The notes beneath the pieces were generated by a model. The model had not been told where the DNA came from and made no database searches. It worked only from the letters and a program-made list of their open reading frames with translations. This document shows, one piece after another, positions 1 to 5,672 of a stretch of DNA of 5,698 nt. The stretch is taken from assembly GCA_002707185.1 (NCBI GenBank), contig PAMF01000032.1:3028-8725 (forward strand). Reading direction: 5' to 3'. Each line of letters opens with the position of its first letter. Position 1 is the first letter of the stretch. This DNA is from Chloroflexota bacterium. Lineage in GTDB: Bacteria > Chloroflexota > Dehalococcoidia > UBA3495. Both the position numbers and the translations under genes were made by a program.

Positions 1-157
1 ACAGTATAGCATCTAACTATAACCGGATTTTTGCATTCTGAGGGAAAACAGATTTGGTTGCCCGGTCAAGCATCGCATGCTAGACTTTTCGCTGTGCCAT
101 TGGCTAAAGCTTTTCTTGTATGAAGCAAGGTACAATTAACTCAGGTTGGTAATTTAG
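1..157. other. Leader region upstream of trpS, no recognised gene
   Basis: No gene is recognised here. On the plus strand one frame ends at a TGA at 39-41 after about 12 codons (reading SIASNYNRIFAF), which could be the tail of an upstream gene cut by the window edge, but this is too short to identify. Another frame is open from 23 to 139 without a start that makes sense. I see no T-box (no AGGGTGG-type anti-terminator sequence), no tRNA cloverleaf and no terminator. The only regulatory-looking element is the TACAAT box near the 3' end. Confidence 0.4.
131..136 (+). promoter_or_regulatory. Possible -10 box for the trpS operon
   Basis: TACAAT matches five of six bases of the sigma-70 -10 consensus and lies 21 nt upstream of the trpS ATG. 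The same hexamer is the -10 of the two better promoters in this window (2065 and 4158), which supports it. No convincing -35 hexamer lies 16-18 nt upstream; the stretch there is only T-rich. Transcription would start near 143, leaving a very short leader. Confidence 0.35.
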
Positions 158-1168
158 ATGCATAACGAAGATAAAAAGGGAGTAATTCTTTCTGGCATGC
201 GCCCTACGGGTAGACTTCATTTAGGTAACTATTTGGGGGCGTTAGAGAACTGGGTTACAATGCAGGAAGAATATAGTTGTATTTATACGGTTGTCGATAT
301 TCATGCTCTGACAACGGTAGGTTCGGCTCAAGATATCGCTGATATTCAGCCTAACATATATGAAATGGTCCTAGATTGGCTCGCTGCAGGAGTAGATCCA
401 AAAAAATCAACTTTATTCGTGCAATCTCAGGTCCCTGAAGTAATGACCCTGCATACTATATTGAGTATGATAACCCCGCTCGGATGGTTGTTGAGGGTCC
501 CTACGTTTAAAGAAAAGGTGCGGCAACTGGATGAGACCGAAGAAAGTGTCAATTATGGTCTAGTCGGTTACCCAGTTTTACAAACGGCCGACATAATTCT
601 TTATAAGGCTGATACAGTCCCGGTTGGGCAAGATCAACTCCCGCACTTAGAGTTGGCAAGAGAGATAGTCCGCAGATTCAATTCTAAGTTTGGAGAAACG
701 TTCCCAGAGCCCCAGGCTAAATTGACGGAAGCCCCGTTAATACGTGGACTGGACGGCCACCAGAAAATGAGTAAATCAATTGATAACCATCTAGATTTAG
801 CTGCTACAGAATCTGATACAAGCAAACGTGTGCTAACGGCTTTTACAGATCCTGAGAGATTACGGCGATCGGACCCCGGAAGACCTGATATATGTAACGT
901 GTATTCTTTGCATAAAATGTTTAGCGAGGAAGAAGAAGTAAAATCGGTTTACGATGAATGTACCAAAGCTGAAAGGGGTTGCGTAGATTGTAAAAAACAC
1001 TTAGCGGGGAGTCTTAATAGATTCCTTGAACCAATACGAGATCGACGAATTGAATTCGAAAAAAGGCCTGGATTGGTCAAAGACATCTTGGAAGACGGCT
1101 GTAAGAGTGCTAGGAGTATAGCTCAAAATACCATAGAGGAAGTTTACCAAAGGATGGGGTTGGCTTAA
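158..1168 (+). CDS. trpS: Tryptophanyl-tRNA synthetase
   Basis: This cytosolic class Ic aminoacyl-tRNA synthetase activates tryptophan with ATP and charges tRNA-Trp. The 336-residue length is usual for bacterial TrpS. The HIGH-type ATP motif is PTGRLHLGN (16-24). The tryptophan-pocket region with the family signature GYPVLQTADIILYKAD is at 137-152, followed by VGQDQ at 156-160. The KMSKS loop is intact at 203-207. A C-terminal GCVDCKK (274-280) is a common TrpS element. The ATG at 158 puts the HLGN motif about 20 residues in, as expected. Only a weak AGG (143-145) precedes it, 12 nt away, so initiation may be SD-poor. It overlaps the next gene by one base (TAATG), so the two are probably co-transcribed and translationally coupled. 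No truncation or missing catalytic residue is visible. Confidence 0.97.
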   Translation: MHNEDKKGVILSGMRPTGRLHLGNYLGALENWVTMQEEYSCIYTVVDIHALTTVGSAQDIADIQPNIYEMVLDWLAAGVDPKKSTLFVQSQVPEVMTLHTILSMITPLGWLLRVPTFKEKVRQLDETEESVNYGLVGYPVLQTADIILYKADTVPVGQDQLPHLELAREIVRRFNSKFGETFPEPQAKLTEAPLIRGLDGHQKMSKSIDNHLDLAATESDTSKRVLTAFTDPERLRRSDPGRPDICNVYSLHKMFSEEEEVKSVYDECTKAERGCVDCKKHLAGSLNRFLEPIRDRRIEFEKRPGLVKDILEDGCKSARSIAQNTIEEVYQRMGLA

Positions 1169-1992
1169 TGTACCCCGATGAAACATCTATCCCCGCGTCC
1201 ACATCAGGGCAGGGTGCCCTAGCAATCTCAATCGCAGTTGCTAAAGAAGCGGGTACCATCATACGTAACCGGTTCTTGACTGAAAAGAAGATTAGTTTTA
1301 AAGGTAGATCCGATATAGTGACTGATGTGGACTTGGAAGTTGAAAGACTGATTCTTAATCGGGTCAAATACGAATATCCAGAATTTAGTGTACTAGCTGA
1401 AGAATCTTCTCCTATCCAAACGAGTTCTGAATTCACTTGGGTGATAGATCCGATTGATGGCACCAGAAACTTTGCAGAGGGAATCCCCCATTTTTGTGTT
1501 ATTGTGGCCCTAGCTAAAGGCACGGACGTCGAACTTGGTGTTATTTATGATCCGATAAAGGAAGACTTATTTACAGCTCAGAAAGGTATGGGATCGTTCC
1601 TGAATGGTGAGCCGATATACATTACATCTAGAACAGAGATTGCAGAGTGTCTTCTAGGCTTTGATCTGGGGTATGTAGATCAAAAAGCGGGCACAGCGAT
1701 AGATATGATCAGATCGTTGTGGCCGGGGTTTCAAAGTATGAGGTTGATGGGGTCTGCAGGACTTGGCATGGCATACGCGTCTGCGGGTCGGATAGATTTA
1801 TACTTTCATCATTCCCTTTCACCTTGGGATATGGCAGCAGGATTGGTTCTGGCTAGAGAGGCTGGCGGAGTGGTGGTGGACCGCCAGGGTAACCCCGCAA
1901 ATTTATTCACACCTAGTGTGATCGTATCTAACCCTGAGACCATAAAGAATTTTTTAGCTGATACGGATGGTATGGAGTGGAGAACAGGATAG
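1168..1992 (+). CDS. Inositol monophosphatase family protein
   Basis: This is a Mg2+-dependent, Li+-sensitive-type sugar-phosphate phosphatase of the IMPase/FBPase superfamily, 274 residues. The metal and phosphate motifs are complete. GRSDIVTDVD at 46-55 is the N-terminal family motif. Glutamates 78-79 (LAEES) lead to the motif-1 block WVIDPIDGTRNF at 91-102, with metal ligands D94 and D97. Motif 2, SPWDMAAG, is at 218-225 with D221, followed by EAGG at 231-234. All of this predicts an active enzyme. Substrate cannot be decided from sequence: inositol-1-phosphate, fructose-1,6-bisphosphate, histidinol phosphate and PAP/NADP phosphatases all share these motifs. The ATG overlaps the trpS stop by one base, and AAAGGA (1149-1154) plus a GGGG run (1156-1159) inside the end of trpS can serve as ribosome binding site. 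No trpS-related role is implied by the pairing. Confidence 0.9.
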   Translation: MYPDETSIPASTSGQGALAISIAVAKEAGTIIRNRFLTEKKISFKGRSDIVTDVDLEVERLILNRVKYEYPEFSVLAEESSPIQTSSEFTWVIDPIDGTRNFAEGIPHFCVIVALAKGTDVELGVIYDPIKEDLFTAQKGMGSFLNGEPIYITSRTEIAECLLGFDLGYVDQKAGTAIDMIRSLWPGFQSMRLMGSAGLGMAYASAGRIDLYFHHSLSPWDMAAGLVLAREAGGVVVDRQGNPANLFTPSVIVSNPETIKNFLADTDGMEWRTG

Positions 1993-2022
1993 AGGTCATG
2001 TTTCTATGAACGGCTAATTTTC

Positions 2023-2046
2023 TACTAATCGGTCCGACCATTGGTA
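2023..2046. terminator. Bulged hairpin after the trpS-IMPase operon, overlapping a promoter
   Basis: TACTAAT (2023-2029) pairs with ATTGGTA (2040-2046) with one G-U. After a bulged C2030, GGT (2031-2033) pairs with ACC (2037-2039) around a CCG loop. This makes about 10 bp. It sits 30 nt after the phosphatase stop, so it could end that transcript, but an A-rich stretch rather than a T-run follows, so it is not a classic intrinsic terminator. Its 3' arm coincides with the -35 box of the next promoter, so it could instead be an operator. Confidence 0.3.
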
Positions 2047-2070
2047 AGATAAAAAAATATTCACTACAAT
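2041..2070 (+). promoter_or_regulatory. Predicted sigma-70-type promoter for the plsY-like gene
   Basis: TTGGTA (2041-2046, four of six matches to TTGACA) is followed after 18 nt by TACAAT (2065-2070, five of six matches to TATAAT). An A-rich spacer separates them. Transcription would begin near 2077, giving a leader of about 50 nt. This promoter makes the acyltransferase gene independent of the upstream operon. Confidence 0.5.
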
Positions 2071-2125
2071 CAAGCGTAGAGGTCATAATCTCATTGCTAA
2101 CTAAAATGCTAAATCTGTATTTCGT

Positions 2126-2809
2126 ATGTTAGAAAATGTGCCCGCGTCTGCAACGTTGGTAGCCTCTTTGTTGGTTGGATATTTATTAGGATCCATACCT
2201 TTTGCACATTTAGCGGCGAGACTCAAGGGTGTAGATATCTTCGAGACAGGGAGTACAAGGGCCGGAACTGCTAATTTGTTTTGGAATGTTGGTCGTCGCA
2301 TAGCTTTGTTAGTTTTTCTGGCAGATGTCGCAAAAGGTAGCTTGGCTATTTTTATATCAGGGTTAATGGATATAAACAGTTCATGGATGTTGATTGCTGG
2401 AGCAGGTGCCATTCTAGGTCACTGGAAATCAATATTTACAAACTTTAAGGGAGGGGATGGGATGGCTACTTTAATTGGCATTAGTCTGACTATGTCTCCT
2501 GTGCTGGCGTTTGTATCGGGCATTGTTGGATTGATAGCGGTAATAATTTTTTGGAAATTCGCATTCAGATCCGCATTTGGATTAACCGTTTCTTTCTTGA
2601 TTATGCTATTTCTTAGCCAGTATTATCAGCTGGACAGAGAAATAATTTCCGTATTGAGTATACTCGGAGGATTAGTTTTAGCTTACAACGTTTTGCGTCA
2701 TAGCAGGCATATTGGGATAGCTGGAAGCAATAACATTAATATAATCGACGTTGACGTTCAGATAGAGGAAGGGGATACGAGCGATGTTAAAGACAGGGGC
2801 TCAGATTAG
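2126..2809 (+). CDS. PlsY-like glycerol-3-phosphate acyltransferase family membrane protein
   Basis: Canonical PlsY transfers an acyl group from acyl-phosphate to glycerol-3-phosphate, making lysophosphatidic acid at the inner membrane. This 227-residue protein shows the PlsY fold pattern: GSIPFA (22-27) ends the first membrane segment (about 9-28), LADVAKG is at 65-71, and GHW...FKGGDGMAT spans 98-115. Further hydrophobic segments lie near 57-80, 87-98, 117-143, 149-167 and 173-190, with a charged tail. All three signature motifs are altered: GSGNxGATN is GSTRAGTAN (42-50), GGKGVAT is GGDGMAT (109-115), and the RHxxNIxRLxxGxE region reads RHSRHIGIAGSNN (191-203). It may therefore be a divergent paralogue with a different substrate or no acyltransferase activity, so I withhold the symbol plsY. 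The ATG at 2126 leaves a normal N-terminus but has no Shine-Dalgarno; a 9-codon frame (2106-2132) overlaps it. Confidence 0.8.
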   Translation: MLENVPASATLVASLLVGYLLGSIPFAHLAARLKGVDIFETGSTRAGTANLFWNVGRRIALLVFLADVAKGSLAIFISGLMDINSSWMLIAGAGAILGHWKSIFTNFKGGDGMATLIGISLTMSPVLAFVSGIVGLIAVIIFWKFAFRSAFGLTVSFLIMLFLSQYYQLDREIISVLSILGGLVLAYNVLRHSRHIGIAGSNNINIIDVDVQIEEGDTSDVKDRGSD

Positions 2810-2840
2810 TCTGATTGGTGGATCTGAACAGTAATGTTAG

Positions 2841-2858
2841 GGTGTGCTACTAGCAACC
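2841..2858. terminator. Weak hairpin in the convergent gap (possible bidirectional terminator)
   Basis: GGT (2841-2843) pairs with ACC (2856-2858) and, after a bulged G2844, TGCT (2845-2848) pairs with AGCA (2852-2855) around an ACT loop. The 104-nt region 2810-2913 separates two convergent genes, where a terminator is expected, and this is the best hairpin there. No T-run follows on either strand, so support is mainly positional. A separate 10-bp palindrome, TATGTACATA, is at 2879-2888. Confidence 0.25.
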
Positions 2859-2913
2859 GTATAAAACTCGTCACTAGTTATGTACATATAGCGAATAATT
2901 AACGATGATCCCT

Positions 2914-4065
2914 TTATCGATTTCTTCTCATCATGTTCCATTGGACTACTTCCCCTAAGTACTCGTCTCTTGAAGCCTCTTCTTTTAGGAGAGAATCCAA
3001 TTCTATAGATCGATCTAAGTATTTCAAGCTGAGATATAAGCTGCCTGATTTTGCATGAATCCTTGCGAGATTGTAATGAGCCGAGGGGGAATTCGGATCA
3101 TTTTGAATAGCTGAAGAATAATAATCTTGTGCGGATCCTATATCATCAAGAGCTTCACAAACAGCTCCTAGATTGTTTAGGGTTTCTGCATATTCGGGGT
3201 TTATTTTTAGGGCCGCTTTGTAGTCTTTTATAGCGTGCTCGTAGTCTCCTAATGAGTCGAATGCCAGTCCTCTATTATTTAATGCTTCGATATCTGTAGA
3301 AAGTCTAACGATTACGTTTGTGTAATCGTTAATTGCATCTTGTGGTTCTCCTAAGAAGAATAACGTTTTAGCACGGTTAAAAAAGGCGTCCAGATTATTC
3401 TGGTTGTAATAAATTGCGATGGTGTAGTCATCTATGGCTGATTGATGATTACCTGTTTCATCGAAAGATACTCCTCTATTGAGATATGCATTTGATATGT
3501 CAGGTTTCAACTTGATTACTGCGTCGAAGTCTTTTATTGCGGCTTCGTGTAGGTCTAGTTTTGCATTCACAATACCTCTGTTGTAGATCGCTTGTAAAAA
3601 TTCTGGTTTGATGGAGATAGCGTGTGTGTAGTCATCAATCGCTTTTAAGCTGTTTCCAGTTTCATCGTAGGTATTACCTCGTTGATAATATGCTTCTGGA
3701 AGAGTAGGTTCATTTTGTATAACGCGATTTAATGTTATCAATGCCTTTTCAGGAGTACTCAATCTCATAAGAGTTACGCTTAGGTTGTATAGAGCCGTGA
3801 TGTTGCCAGGATTTGCAGATAATATTTGTTCATAGATTTGTTCCGCGCGCTTATATTGTTCGATAGAAAAGAATCCGTTGGCCCGTGCCATCTCCAACTC
3901 GATATCGTATTCTGTAGTTCGTTGCATCAAGAGATTGCATATATCTGCTTTTTCTTCTGAAGACAGGAGTGGTTGGGCCCTAGATACAGGTAACAACGAG
4001 TTTCCTATGGAATGTTCGTTGAGATACGAAATCAGGCTTGATAATAAAGTAGATGTATCCGCCAT
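2914..4065 (-). CDS. Tetratricopeptide-repeat (TPR) protein
   Basis: This 383-residue protein is almost entirely TPR repeats, helical hairpins that form a scaffold for binding other proteins. Repeats begin near residues 90, 124, 158, 192, 226, 260, 294 and 328, at an exact 34-residue period, each opening with a variant of AYxNRG. A degenerate extra repeat precedes them at about 56. The N-terminal 50 residues are non-repetitive, and the protein ends in a basic RRNR. No signal peptide, membrane segment, or enzymatic domain is visible, so it is probably cytosolic; its partner is unknown. I chose the ATG at 4065 (MADTSTLL), which has an AGAG 9 nt upstream. An in-frame TTG at 4083 and ATG at 4074 would add six or three residues; an in-frame TAA lies just beyond. 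It is convergent to the acyltransferase gene and divergent from the selenoprotein candidate. Confidence 0.88.
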   Translation of the reverse strand: MADTSTLLSSLISYLNEHSIGNSLLPVSRAQPLLSSEEKADICNLLMQRTTEYDIELEMARANGFFSIEQYKRAEQIYEQILSANPGNITALYNLSVTLMRLSTPEKALITLNRVIQNEPTLPEAYYQRGNTYDETGNSLKAIDDYTHAISIKPEFLQAIYNRGIVNAKLDLHEAAIKDFDAVIKLKPDISNAYLNRGVSFDETGNHQSAIDDYTIAIYYNQNNLDAFFNRAKTLFFLGEPQDAINDYTNVIVRLSTDIEALNNRGLAFDSLGDYEHAIKDYKAALKINPEYAETLNNLGAVCEALDDIGSAQDYYSSAIQNDPNSPSAHYNLARIHAKSGSLYLSLKYLDRSIELDSLLKEEASRDEYLGEVVQWNMMRRNR

Positions 4066-4131
4066 AACAAACATCTCTAACAAAGATTTTTACTCAGGAT
4101 ATCACCCTTAGGTGTATTTTGTTCCATAGTT

Positions 4132-4168
4132 ACATTGAATAATGTTATTGGCACTCTTACAATGTTAT
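4132..4168 (+). promoter_or_regulatory. Operator-like palindrome plus third half-site
   Basis: ACATT (4132-4136) and AATGT (4141-4145) form a perfect inverted repeat with the 4-nt centre GAAT, lying over the -35 box. The half-site recurs as AATGTTAT at 4161-4168 over the -10 box. The two AATGTTAT copies (4141 and 4161) are exactly 20 bp, about two helical turns, apart. Three phased half-sites across a promoter are what a repressor site would look like. The regulator is unknown, and AT-rich sequence makes chance matches easier. Confidence 0.4.
4135..4163 (+). promoter_or_regulatory. Predicted sigma-70-type promoter for the Uxx-star gene
   Basis: TTGAAT (4135-4140) and TACAAT (4158-4163) are separated by an optimal 17 nt; matches are four of six and five of six. 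Transcription would begin near 4170, giving a leader of about 39 nt that contains the Shine-Dalgarno. It lies in the 143-nt divergent gap with the TPR gene, for which I see no clear opposing promoter. Confidence 0.6.
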
Positions 4169-4194
4169 ATCATCGGATAGAGCTAAATTTTAGT

Positions 4195-4201
4195 AAGGAG
4201 G
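4195..4201 (+). promoter_or_regulatory. Strong Shine-Dalgarno fixing a GTG start
   Basis: AAGGAGG is a full anti-16S complement with 7 nt to the GTG at 4209. It is the strongest ribosome binding site in the window and settles the choice of a GTG start for the small redox gene, which has no nearby upstream ATG. Confidence 0.85.
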
Positions 4202-4208
4202 ATTCCCT

Positions 4209-4448
4209 GTGGCCCAAAGTACTGAACCTACTATTATAGTTTACACACATCCCGACTGCGCTTATTCTTCAGCTGCTAAAATGGATTATCGTCGTAACAA
4301 AACGGCTTATACGGAGATAGACCTGTCAAAGCAGCCCGACAAGGTTGATGAGTTGTTGAGTCTGACTAACGGAGAACGGATAACTCCAGTTATTGTGTGT
4401 GGAGATCAAGTCACAATTGGATTCAAGGGTGGATATTGAGAATTTTAA
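4209..4448 (+). CDS. Uxx-star family glutaredoxin-like selenoprotein (TGA read as Sec)
   Basis: This is a small thiol/selenol redox protein of the glutaredoxin fold, 79 residues if TGA 4437-4439 is decoded as selenocysteine. Strand 1 IIVYTHPD (9-16) leads to a monothiol active site C17-A-Y-S20. The cis-proline loop is ITPVIV (58-63, P60), and GFKGGY (71-76) ends the conventional reading. After the TGA come GAA, TTT and TAA, giving Sec77-Glu-Phe-stop. As I recall the family, Sec-x-x-stop (or Cys-x-x-stop) is its namesake C-terminus. A SECIS-like hairpin follows at once (4447-4472). Cys17, Cys64 and Sec77 are candidate redox residues; a partner such as thioredoxin reductase is not shown. None of the other five genes here stops with TGA. 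If the host lacks SelA/SelB/SelC, the product is a 76-residue protein ending at 4439. Redox fold is confident; recoding is strongly suggested but unproven. Confidence 0.85.
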
Positions 4449-4472
4449 TAAGAGACTGTCAGTCTCCTTATT
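4447..4472 (+). promoter_or_regulatory. Candidate bacterial SECIS element
   Basis: The RNA hairpin starts 7 nt after the TGA. Positions 4447-4452 pair with 4467-4472 and 4453-4457 with 4461-4465: 11 bp with a single bulged C4466 and the apical loop GUC (4458-4460). The loop begins 18 nt past the TGA, and its first base is G followed by U. This agrees with the known bacterial SECIS pattern (small apical loop with an early G, short distance to the UGA), which SelB binds to insert selenocysteine. The hairpin overlaps the TAA stop. The T-containing stretch after it is broken by C and G, so a terminator role is possible but less fitting. Confidence 0.72.
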
Positions 4473-4522
4473 TCGATATTTTGGTTTAATCAATTATGTT
4501 CAAAATAACTGACTATTGGTTC

Positions 4523-4551
4523 TTGAGCCTTCGGATAACCCATGTTAGTAT
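4523..4551 (+). promoter_or_regulatory. Candidate recA promoter
   Basis: TTGAGC (4523-4528) and TAGTAT (4546-4551) are 17 nt apart, each matching four of six consensus bases. A transcript would start near 4558, downstream of the ATG at 4542, which supports the recA start at 4581. I see no recognisable SOS (LexA) box: neither an E. coli-type CTGT-N8-ACAG nor a clear GAAC...GTTC palindrome. GGTTCTTGAGCC (4518-4529) is an imperfect palindrome over the -35 that could bind a regulator. Confidence 0.4.
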
Positions 4552-4568
4552 TTTGCGACTTAGCAAAA

Positions 4569-4576
4569 AGGAAGGG
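4569..4576 (+). promoter_or_regulatory. Shine-Dalgarno of recA, deciding the start
   Basis: AGGAAGGG ends 4 nt before the ATG at 4581. The upstream in-frame ATG at 4542 has no such sequence and would add 13 residues ([13 protein letters not shown]) not typical of RecA. Confidence 0.75.
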
Positions 4577-4580
4577 TTAT

Positions 4581-5672
4581 ATGACTGCTGACATCAATAA
4601 AGATAAACAAGTAGCTTTAGAAATGGCTCTTGGTAGGATCGAAAAGGATCATGGGAAAGGGGCCGTCATGCGTTTGGGTGAGATGGCTGATCGTATTTCC
4701 ACGGAAGTTATATCCACAGGTTCGTTAACATTGGATATGGCTCTCGGCGTGGGAGGTATCCCAAAAGGTCGAGTAACCGAGATATATGGCACAGAATCAG
4801 CCGGTAAATCAACATTGGCTATCCATATAATGGCGGAAACTCAAATAGCCGGTGGAACCGCTGCTTATATAGACGTAGAACATGCAATGGATCCCCAATA
4901 CGCGGGTAATTGTGGACTGGATATGGATAGTTTACTTATAGCCCAACCCGATAGTGCTGAGCAGGCTTTAGATATAACAGAACAGTTAGTCCGGAGTGGT
5001 GCTATTGATACCGTGATAATCGACAGTGTTGCTGCTTTGGTTCCTAGAGCGGAAGTAGAAGGGGATATGGGTGATACGCATGTGGGATTGCAGGCTAGAT
5101 TGATGTCGCAGGCTTTAAGAAAATTAACTTCGACTATACATCACTCTAAGACCGCTGTAGTTTTTATTAACCAGATTCGAGAAAAAATCGGAGTGATGTA
5201 CGGTAGTCCAGAAGTTACGCCTGGTGGCAGAGCTTTGAAGTTTTATAGCTCTGTCAGGATAGATCTGAGGAGAACTGAGTCGATCAAGCAGGGATCAGAA
5301 GTGATCGGTAGTAGAGTGAGAGCCAGAATTGTAAAAAATAAAGTTGCAGCTCCTTTTAGAGTGGCGGAATTTGATATTATGTTTAATCAGGGGATTAGTA
5401 AAATGGGAGACATGCTCGAGTTAGGAGTTGCCGCTGGAGTAGTTAAGAAATCGGGCGCTTTCTATTCTTACGGGGATACTCGCCTAGGGCAAGGGCGTGA
5501 GAATTCCAAAGATTTCTTGTCCCAACATCCAGAAATAGCGGACTCAATCGAATCCCGTGTGCGGGGACAATCTCCCTCTTTGGGTGACGAGGAAAAACAG
5601 GCTTCGGACGATAATTTGCCTTTATCGGAGGTTCCGATCAACTCAGTTCAAGATACCAGTGATGAATCGTAG
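4581..5672 (+). CDS. recA: RecA recombinase
   Basis: RecA is the DNA-dependent ATPase that forms filaments on single-stranded DNA, drives strand exchange and stimulates LexA-type self-cleavage. The 363-residue length is normal. Walker A is GTESAGKS (70-77), complete for ATP binding but with Thr where nearly all RecAs have Pro (GPESSGKT). The catalytic-glutamate segment reads VEHAMDP (99-105, E100). Walker B is TVIIDS (144-149). Loop L1 lies around [13 protein letters not shown] (158-170), and loop L2 follows [12 protein letters not shown] (197-208, with Q198) to [10 protein letters not shown] (213-222). The C-terminus (about 330-363) is acidic, as usual for RecA autoregulation. The start is set at 4581 by the Shine-Dalgarno and by the family's N-terminus ([22 protein letters not shown]). 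It follows the selenoprotein candidate in the same direction but appears to have its own promoter. Confidence 0.98.
   Translation: MTADINKDKQVALEMALGRIEKDHGKGAVMRLGEMADRISTEVISTGSLTLDMALGVGGIPKGRVTEIYGTESAGKSTLAIHIMAETQIAGGTAAYIDVEHAMDPQYAGNCGLDMDSLLIAQPDSAEQALDITEQLVRSGAIDTVIIDSVAALVPRAEVEGDMGDTHVGLQARLMSQALRKLTSTIHHSKTAVVFINQIREKIGVMYGSPEVTPGGRALKFYSSVRIDLRRTESIKQGSEVIGSRVRARIVKNKVAAPFRVAEFDIMFNQGISKMGDMLELGVAAGVVKKSGAFYSYGDTRLGQGRENSKDFLSQHPEIADSIESRVRGQSPSLGDEEKQASDDNLPLSEVPINSVQDTSDES

Larger units (their letters stand above)
1990..2086 (+). repeat. 10-bp direct repeat pair (TAGAGGTCAT)
   Basis: TAGAGGTCAT occurs at 1990-1999, spanning the stop codon of the phosphatase gene, and again at 2077-2086, just downstream of the predicted plsY -10 box. 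The copies are 87 bp apart and exact. The second copy would lie at the transcription start. It may be chance or an ancient duplication; no regulator is recognised. Confidence 0.35.

Noticed and set aside
1..157. T-box or tryptophan attenuator upstream of trpS
   Set aside because: No T-box sequence, no Trp-rich leader peptide and no terminator hairpin could be found.
634..825. Minus-strand open frame inside trpS
   Set aside because: Antisense shadow of a well-supported gene with no recognisable protein features.
1001..1523. Minus-strand open frames across the trpS/IMPase junction
   Set aside because: They lie opposite two genes with complete catalytic motifs; the translations resemble no family.
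2101..2412. Minus-strand open frame opposite the plsY-like gene
   Set aside because: Shadow of the PlsY-like coding frame, low-complexity composition.
3878..4111. Plus-strand open frame at the 5' end of the TPR gene
   Set aside because: Overlaps the TPR coding region antisense and has no ribosome binding site or family likeness.
4447..4472. Hairpin as a simple intrinsic terminator
   Set aside because: The stem is AT-rich at its base and followed by a T stretch broken by C and G; its position relative to the in-frame TGA fits SECIS better. Not fully excluded.
4473..4580. SOS/LexA box in front of recA
   Set aside because: Two GTTC motifs (4498 and 4519) and an imperfect palindrome are present, but none matches a known LexA site, and the LexA motif of this lineage is unknown to me.
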